Assembly (NCBI RefSeq): GCF_030867095.1
Contig: NC_081831.1
Location: 68,028,716-68,092,715 of the forward strand
Origin: Alligator mississippiensis
Taxonomy: Eukaryota; Chordata; Crocodylia; Alligatoridae
Length of the DNA: 64,000 nucleotides
Reading direction: 5' to 3'
Part shown: piece by piece, positions 58,748 to 64,000 of the stretch
How positions within the stretch are numbered: position 1 is the first letter of the stretch
How the letters are laid out: every line of letters begins with the position of its first letter
Position numbers and translations under genes: made by a program
Notes under the pieces: model-generated
What the model saw: the letters and a program-made list of their open reading frames with translations, nothing else
Told to the model about the DNA's origin: nothing
Database searches by the model: none

Positions 58748-59532
58748 TAGGGGTGTGTGAAATGGGCCACATTTGATTCAGATTTGGCCTTAATCAGGGA
58801 CAGCGATTCGATTTGTTGATTCGGATCACTGTCCCCAATTCAATTCGGCTGAATCCAGTTCTGAAGATTTGATGCTGATTCAGAGAACCAGAGATTCAGT
58901 CATAGACACAGCTTTAAATGATTTTTCTACATACCTTGAGGTACCTGGCACAGCTTGTGAATGCTGCAATGCTGGGGCAGATGAAGCATCCAACAGGAGC
59001 ATGGACGGCCTCCCTGCGTGTTTGGCAGCAAACCTGGAAGTGGACCGGAAGTACTTCCAGTCCACTTCCAGGTCTGCTGGCAAGCATGCAGGGGGTTCCC
59101 CTGCACCTGCCTGGCTCAGTGATTGGGTATGGGGGGGACCCTACATGCCCCCCCAGACCCAGGAGGCACCAGTTGCTGAGCGAAGGGATGCAGGGCATTC
59201 CCCCTGGCGGACCAGAAGTAGACTGGAAGTGCTTCTAGTCCACTTCCGGGTCTGGTGCCGAGTATGCTGGGGAGCCCCCTGTGCTCCAATGGGACACTCC
59301 ATCTACCCCATCATCGCAGCATTATGAGCTGCCTGGTAGCTTGTGGTATGTAGAAAACACATTTAAAGCTGTGTCTATATCTGAATCTCTCTGAATCGAT
59401 TCGGAGGGTTCTGATTTGATTTGAGAGAGATTAAAGAGTCTCCTGATTCGATTCGGATTCAGAGATTTGGCCACTGAATGGGGTCGAATCTCTGCCAAAT
59501 TGAATCAGGGACTGAAGCTTTGCACAGCCCTA
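58748..59532. mobile_element. Nested hAT-like element with TAGGG ends
   Basis: Left end TAGGGGTGTGTGAAA; right end inverted TAGGGCTGTGCAAAG. Flanked by ATAGACAT (58740-58747) and ATAGACAC (59533-59540), 7 of 8 identical. Inner arms continue the inversion: CACAGCTTTAAATG with TCTACATACC on the left, and its reverse near 59345-59375. The middle holds two related blocks each built round a palindrome. Confidence 0.8.
59032..59073. repeat. 42-bp near-perfect palindrome
   Basis: Starts ACCTGGAAGTGGAC and ends GTCCACTTCCAGGT, with GGAAGTACTTCC at the centre. Only one mismatched pair. A decayed second version lies at 59211-59251. Confidence 0.9.
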
Positions 59533-59629
59533 ATAGACACCCGTGGACACTAATCACTGTGGTATGATGCATGCTATGGTGATGTAGTGTCATGTGTAGA
59601 TGCGCCCATTGTGTATTATCAGCAGGGAT

Positions 59630-60190
59630 CCTGCTTTTCTCTGTTTAAAAATTCTAGTTGCTCTGATAAAGGTCCAAAATTCTCTGATGAAAACACCTAA
59701 AACCCATGTTTTTTCCATGATTAAAGTGAAACACAGCTATATATACAAGAATCAGTTGAACATAATGTTTTATTGATATATTTACAATTGTAAAGCAATT
59801 TGGATGTCTACCAGTGCCTCAATCATTATAAATACCTATATATTTTGGCTTTTGATTTTTTTTTTTTTTAATCTTAGGAAATCAGAGCCCCCTTCACTCA
59901 GCTGTGGCTGTCCCCTACACTGCTTTGTGGCACTGAGCAGCCCTGATATGTCAGTACCCTGTCCCTGCCCCTGCCATTGCCTCTCAGTTCTAAGCCACAG
60001 CCCCACCCAGTCCTGCTCACTCCTGACCCACAGTCCCCCACCATCTCTGGCAATACCAGTGTCCCTCACTCCTGACCCATGCCCCCCAGGTGCCCTTCAC
60101 TCCAGACCCACAGACCCCCTGGCCCTGCCAGTGCCTGTCAATCCCAACCTACAGCCCCTCTGGCCTTGTTGTTGCCCCTCATTCTCGGCA
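59630..60190 (-). mobile_element. Partial copy C of the large A/B family
   Basis: On the plus strand GTAAAGCAATTTGGATGTCT and ACCAGTGCCTCAATCAT match copy A near 46115-46150 and, reversed, copy B near 54735. GTGAAACACAG and TTCTCTGATGAAAACACC match, reversed, the 54800-54880 part of copy B that copy A lacks. GGCACTGAGCAGCCCTGATA matches copy A near 46259. Both ends are missing. Confidence 0.7.
59985..60185 (+). repeat. Degenerate tandem repeat, unit about 45-50 bp
   Basis: Units begin CACTCCTGACCCACAG, CACTCCTGACCCATGC, CACTCCAGACCCACAG and CAATCCCAACCTACAG, each followed by a CCCC/TGGCC-type stretch. Single unit in copy A (CACTCCTGAACCACAACCCC). Confidence 0.65.
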
Positions 60191-61242
60191 AGAGGAGGAG
60201 AGAGCCAAGGACAGAGCCTAGTGGGACCCAATAGTAAGAAGGCAAAAGAGGCATAGTAGGGACCCCATAGTAGGGGCAAAAGAAGAATTCCCTAAGGAGA
60301 TAAATTAGGAATGGCTAGAGAGGTTTGACAACCACCACCAGATGAGAGAGTTACAGAAGCCCATCAGGATCCAGCCAGAAGAAACTGATGCTTTTAAAAT
60401 ATGCTCCAAAGGGAAGGAAGGACTATTCAGATGAAGTGGGGGCAGTAAATTGAAGTGGTGGGTTTTTAAAAACACTGCTTCAGTTTAGGGCCCTTTGAAC
60501 CCCCGTGTCACGCATATACCCCGCTGACTTACCTGCCTCTCCGGGGGCAGGCAGAGGAAGGACGAGCTGCCAGCAGGTGGAGCAATCCCTGGGCTGAGGC
60601 AGGGGGGCTAAAGCTTCCCTTTGTGGCAGCGGCAGCTCCCCCCGCCAAGCAGCACCCGCCTGCAGGCATCCAGCTCGGGGGGCTTCCGGGGGACACCACA
60701 GCTGTGGAGAGAAGCACCAAGTCCCTGTGTAGTTCAGGCAGGCAGGCAGGCTCTAGGGGAAAAAAAAAAAAAAAAAAAAAATCAGGCTTCCTGCTTTTCT
60801 TGGGCGGAGCCTGCCTTCCTGGGTTCCTGCCAGGCTGCCTACTGGGCTTTCTGCAGAGCCCCTGAGCTGCACAGAGCCCAGTGCTTTGCTCCATGGCTGT
60901 AGGAGCAAACTAAAACTCCTCAGAGGATTTTTAGTTTGCTGCGCCCCAAGTCGTTTAAAGTGCTTTACACTGCCGAATTTGCTACAGCAGCTGGAATTAA
61001 TGCGCAATACGCCACCGATATGTGAAAACACCAACACCACTAAGAGTGCAAAAGCATTTAGCCTGCTTTGAAGTGTCATGCACACACGCCTCTCATTTTG
61101 TCTACACATGGCCAATCAAATCATTAACTGATAGACTCAGTGAAGAACAGGGAAGCTGTCAGCAGAAATAACAGCTGCAAACACTGACTTACCTGCTTAG
61201 GACCACACTCTTGACTGTCTGTCAGTTCATTTAGATCACTAC
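60191..61242. other. Mixed intergenic sequence with a GC-rich patch and an A run
   Basis: Includes a GC-rich patch (60530-60900) with a run of 22 A at 60760-60781. A small inverted repeat lies at 60448-60486 (AATTGAAGTGGTG with CACTGCTTCAGTT). The sequence from 60900 to 61110 looks repetitive but was not assigned. No coding exon. Confidence 0.5.
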
Positions 61243-61963
61243 CAAGGTTCCCTCTGAGGTGCGCATACGCACGGTCGCACACAACTAAAAGTGTGGCCGC
61301 GCACAGCCTTTTCAAGGCCGCGCACCAGGAGAGGAGCTAAAGGTCAGCTCCTAGGTGAGGTGGGGGCGGGAGCCTGGTGCAGGCTCTGCTGGCTCTGGGG
61401 AAGTGCTCCATTCCTCCGCAACAGGGCCGGGGAGTGGAGCACTTCCCTGGAGCCGGCAGAGCCTGAGCTAGCCCCCAGTCCCAGCCTCCATCCCTGCCTT
61501 GCCTCACCTCGGGGAGGAGCCATTGCCTGCTCCAGTGAGGCTCCGCCAGCTCTGAGACACTGCTACACTCCCTGGCCCTGATGCCATGTGCCTCCTCGCT
61601 CCTCAAGGCCATGCTGGGAAGCGGAGCAGTGTCCCGGAGCTGGTGGAGCCTCACTCGGGGCAGGCAGCGGCTCCTCCCCGAGGTGAGGCAAGGCAGGGAT
61701 GGAGCAGCAGGTTGGTGTGGGCTCCACCAGCTCCGGAGAAGTGCTCCACTCCCCAGACCTGATGTGGGGGAGCAGAGCACTTTCTTGGAGCCAGCAGAGC
61801 CCGCGTCAGCCCCTGGCTCCAGTCCCCGGCCCTGGCTCCAGCCCCTAGCCCCCAGCTCCAGCCTCTGGCCCCCGGCCTCCAGGCCCCAGCCCCCTTCAGT
61901 AAGCATCCCATGCTGGACCGAGGCGGCATGCTCACAGACCGCTACTCTTTAGAAGGAACATTG
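61243..61963. mobile_element. hAT-like non-autonomous element with exact 8-bp target duplication
   Basis: Left end CAAGGTTCCCTCTGAGG; right end inverted CAATGTTCCTTCTAAAG. The flanking 8-mers are identical, ATCACTAC at 61235-61242 and again at 61964-61971, the hallmark of hAT insertion. Interior 721 bp is GC-rich with inverted blocks, for example GTGGAGCACTTCCC against GAAGTGCTCCAC and GCCTTGCCTCACCTCGGGGA against its reverse near 61680. No transposase; the long frames are artefacts of this structure. Confidence 0.9.
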
Positions 61964-61971
61964 ATCACTAC

Positions 61972-64000
61972 ATGTTAGCTCCACAAGAGGAAAGCAGCCC
62001 CGCTTCTGAAAAGGATTTGCCTCCACCCATCAAATGTGCACACCCCAATGATTTCTGATGCTCAGGAGCATATTTGATTAATTTATTTTTCTAAGTCCTA
62101 AAATATAAACAAACACAAAAACACCAGTAAAGGTTCTGAATGGTCTTCTTTTGGACAACATCCCAACAATGTGGATCTCCACAATGGCTTTGCAAAGGAA
62201 AAAGTTTGTAGAATGATAATTCTTCCCTTGAAGAAGGATCAGATATTTGCTGGTATCCCAATTAAAAAAAAAAAAGAATATGAGGCATAATGGGTATCAA
62301 AGGTAACCAAGGCACCAGTGATACTGTCATTTAATTAAATGAAAGGTGCTCTGTTTACCTAGACTGGCCAATGCCAATACTTAAAATTTGTTGAGTAACA
62401 GTTTTTGTGAAAAAAGAATCCAGGAAATTGATATCCTTGGAGTTAGCCACTGTTTTCTCTCTCACCAACAGGTGGCACATAAGCAACATGGTTGAGTTGG
62501 CTTTCCCCCACTAAATACTGTAGAGATGATAGCATTGTTTATTTCCATACCCCAGTATGGATTTCTGACTAAGGTTAGACATGGGCTAAACATTCTTAGA
62601 CTCTCAAACAGTATATGGTTTGTGATGGAGGTCAAACATGACTGTAACACTTAGTCATCGTATGTCAGAGTAAGGTCTAAAGGGTGAAATTTGGTGCAAT
62701 ACATTTACTTTATACACAGAGAGGAACTCTAGTTTTCATGCTGAAAAATATTTTTCATGAATGAAAAATAAGAGACATGTTTGCAAATGTTCACTTAAGA
62801 CCTTGTGTCAGTGGGACAGTCCAATACGTTCAGCCATGATGGGTGAAAATATGGCTTGCAGTACAATTTTTTGGCATGAAAAGTTATGACATATAAATTG
62901 AAATGGAACAATAAGTTTGGTTGTATGGCTACCAGATGCACCATTTTTGTCCTAGAGTTACTGATGGGCAAGCATCAAGACACTTAAAACTGGATGCTGC
63001 TTGAATTAACCTCTCTAAACTTTCATGCCTCTCCAAAGCTTGTACAGAATTCTGGGCCTGTGAAACTGGGCTGAATAAGGGTGTGACAGGGGGCCTCCTC
63101 AGGGCCGATCTCCACGGCCCACCCACCTGTCTCTGGGCAACCGCCTGCCTATCTCATCCACCACGCCTTTGATGTTAATTGATTCAATTAAGATGTCAAT
63201 TAAGTGGGAGGCTACCCATTTAAAAGTCTGTTGTAAAAATTTTGACACCAAACTTTGAGAAAGCATTTCTATCATAACTACACTGACATTTACAATATTA
63301 ACTAGTGCTTTATCCAGCCACACAGCTTCTGCAGCTTCTCCTTACAAGTAGGACATCCTATAGTCTTAAAAAGGAGAAGAATCATGAAGTCCATTAGGGA
63401 TTCTGCTACTGACAATCTGTTTTTACATGGAAGGTACTCAGATCTTTTGGTGATGGCTATACGAACCCCTTAAGCAGCTTGAAAGCTAGATAGATACTGC
63501 AGGTAGAGAAGGAATGTTATTCATGCCTTTTGAGGTCACTGCCCCATTGGGAGTTGGGAAAAACAAAGGGAAGGAGACAGGGGTCTTTTATCTACAGAGT
63601 TCATAAAAATATTTCTGAGGAAAACATTTATTGCCCTAGGAATGTGACAGAATGCACATTTTCTAGAGGATTCTTTCAAAGTTTCCCCATAGAGTCCATA
63701 AATTTGCATACCTGCCTGTGTATATTTTCACACAAAGAGTAGGAGAGAAAACCAGGAACCATTTCTAGTGGATTGGGTCTTAAGGTCAACAGTACATCTT
63801 TGCTCTTTAGACTTAACTACCCTGTGCCTCTGATTCCTGGTTGTAGCTATAATTTATACATGCAGGATATACTGCAAACACGTTAATAAAATATCCCCAA
63901 GCAGCCTATTTAAGACTTTGTCAGATTTTAAACTAGTCTGTCCTAGGACTTGAAACAATACCCTCTGAAGTTTGTGGGCCTCTTTTGACTGATTTCAATG
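61972..64000. other. Intergenic, nothing recognised
   Basis: AT-rich to the window end. A GC-richer piece at 63070-63170 was not assigned. No exon of a neighbouring gene was found. Confidence 0.55.

Larger units (their letters stand above)
58535..59607. mobile_element. DNA transposon with 16-bp perfect inverted ends, carrying a nested element
   Basis: GGGCGCATCTACACAT begins at 58535 and its exact reverse complement ATGTGTAGATGCGCCC ends at 59607. ATT lies on both sides and may be a 3-bp target duplication (PIF/Harbinger-like), but this is uncertain. Without the nested insertion the element is about 290 bp and has no coding content. Confidence 0.8.

Noticed and set aside
60530-60902. GC-rich frames ending in a poly-A run, possible processed pseudogene
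   Set aside because: The A run lies inside the GC-rich patch, not at the end of a recognisable coding copy, and no flanking duplication was found.
61337-61906. 189-aa minus-strand open frame
   Set aside because: Contained within the hAT-like element bounded by ATCACTAC and built from its inverted blocks; no transposase motif.
55654-64000. Search for the expected neighbour GUCY2F (beyond NXT2 in mammals)
   Set aside because: No translated segment resembled a receptor guanylate cyclase; the gene, if syntenic, must lie outside the window.

Overview
The window is vertebrate nuclear DNA: widely spaced split genes, two CpG islands, long AT-rich spacers and many interspersed repeats. CR1-type LINEs, a Penelope-like element and abundant short hAT-like DNA transposons point to a sauropsid, most likely a crocodilian (a turtle is possible). 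The species call is inference from repeat content; gene identities rest on recognised protein sequence.

Two protein genes are supported, both in the first quarter. KCNE5 (55-399, +) is a single-exon single-pass potassium-channel beta subunit lying in a CpG island at the window edge. NXT2 (coding parts between 16018 and 10848, minus strand) encodes a 141-aa NTF2-like mRNA-export cofactor in four coding exons; its first coding exon is only 15 bases, sits in a second CpG island, and has two ETS-type sites just upstream. The two genes are convergent, as I recall for mammalian Xq22-q23, so this is conserved microsynteny. The genes are neighbours, not partners in one pathway.

From about 16.4 kb to the end I find no host gene. 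This is a repeat-rich intergenic region. CR1 is represented by a degraded but long ORF2 copy (30.2-33.07 kb), a second more eroded RT fragment on the minus strand (40.25-41.29 kb), and several 3'-end pieces. A Penelope-like fragment with a readable GIY-YIG endonuclease lies at 37.6-38.5 kb between two direct repeats. DNA transposons without transposase dominate. One hAT-like family has copies at 16.6, 26.5 and 52.9 kb. A single hAT-like element at 61.2 kb has an exact 8-bp target duplication. Nested elements lie at 58.5 kb. A 470-bp family has an inverted pair at 27.4 and 29.0 kb.

The most striking structure is a multi-kilobase element family present as copy A (about 45.43-48.09 kb, minus), copy B (51.87-55.65 kb, plus, with a 1.48-kb hAT insertion) and a partial copy C (about 59.63-60.19 kb, minus). 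A and B form an inverted repeat with a 3.8-kb spacer, and each also contains its own long internal palindrome. Several further fold-back elements occur (4.8-5.6 kb, 53.3-53.8 kb). I recognised no endogenous retrovirus, tRNA, CRISPR or prokaryotic feature.
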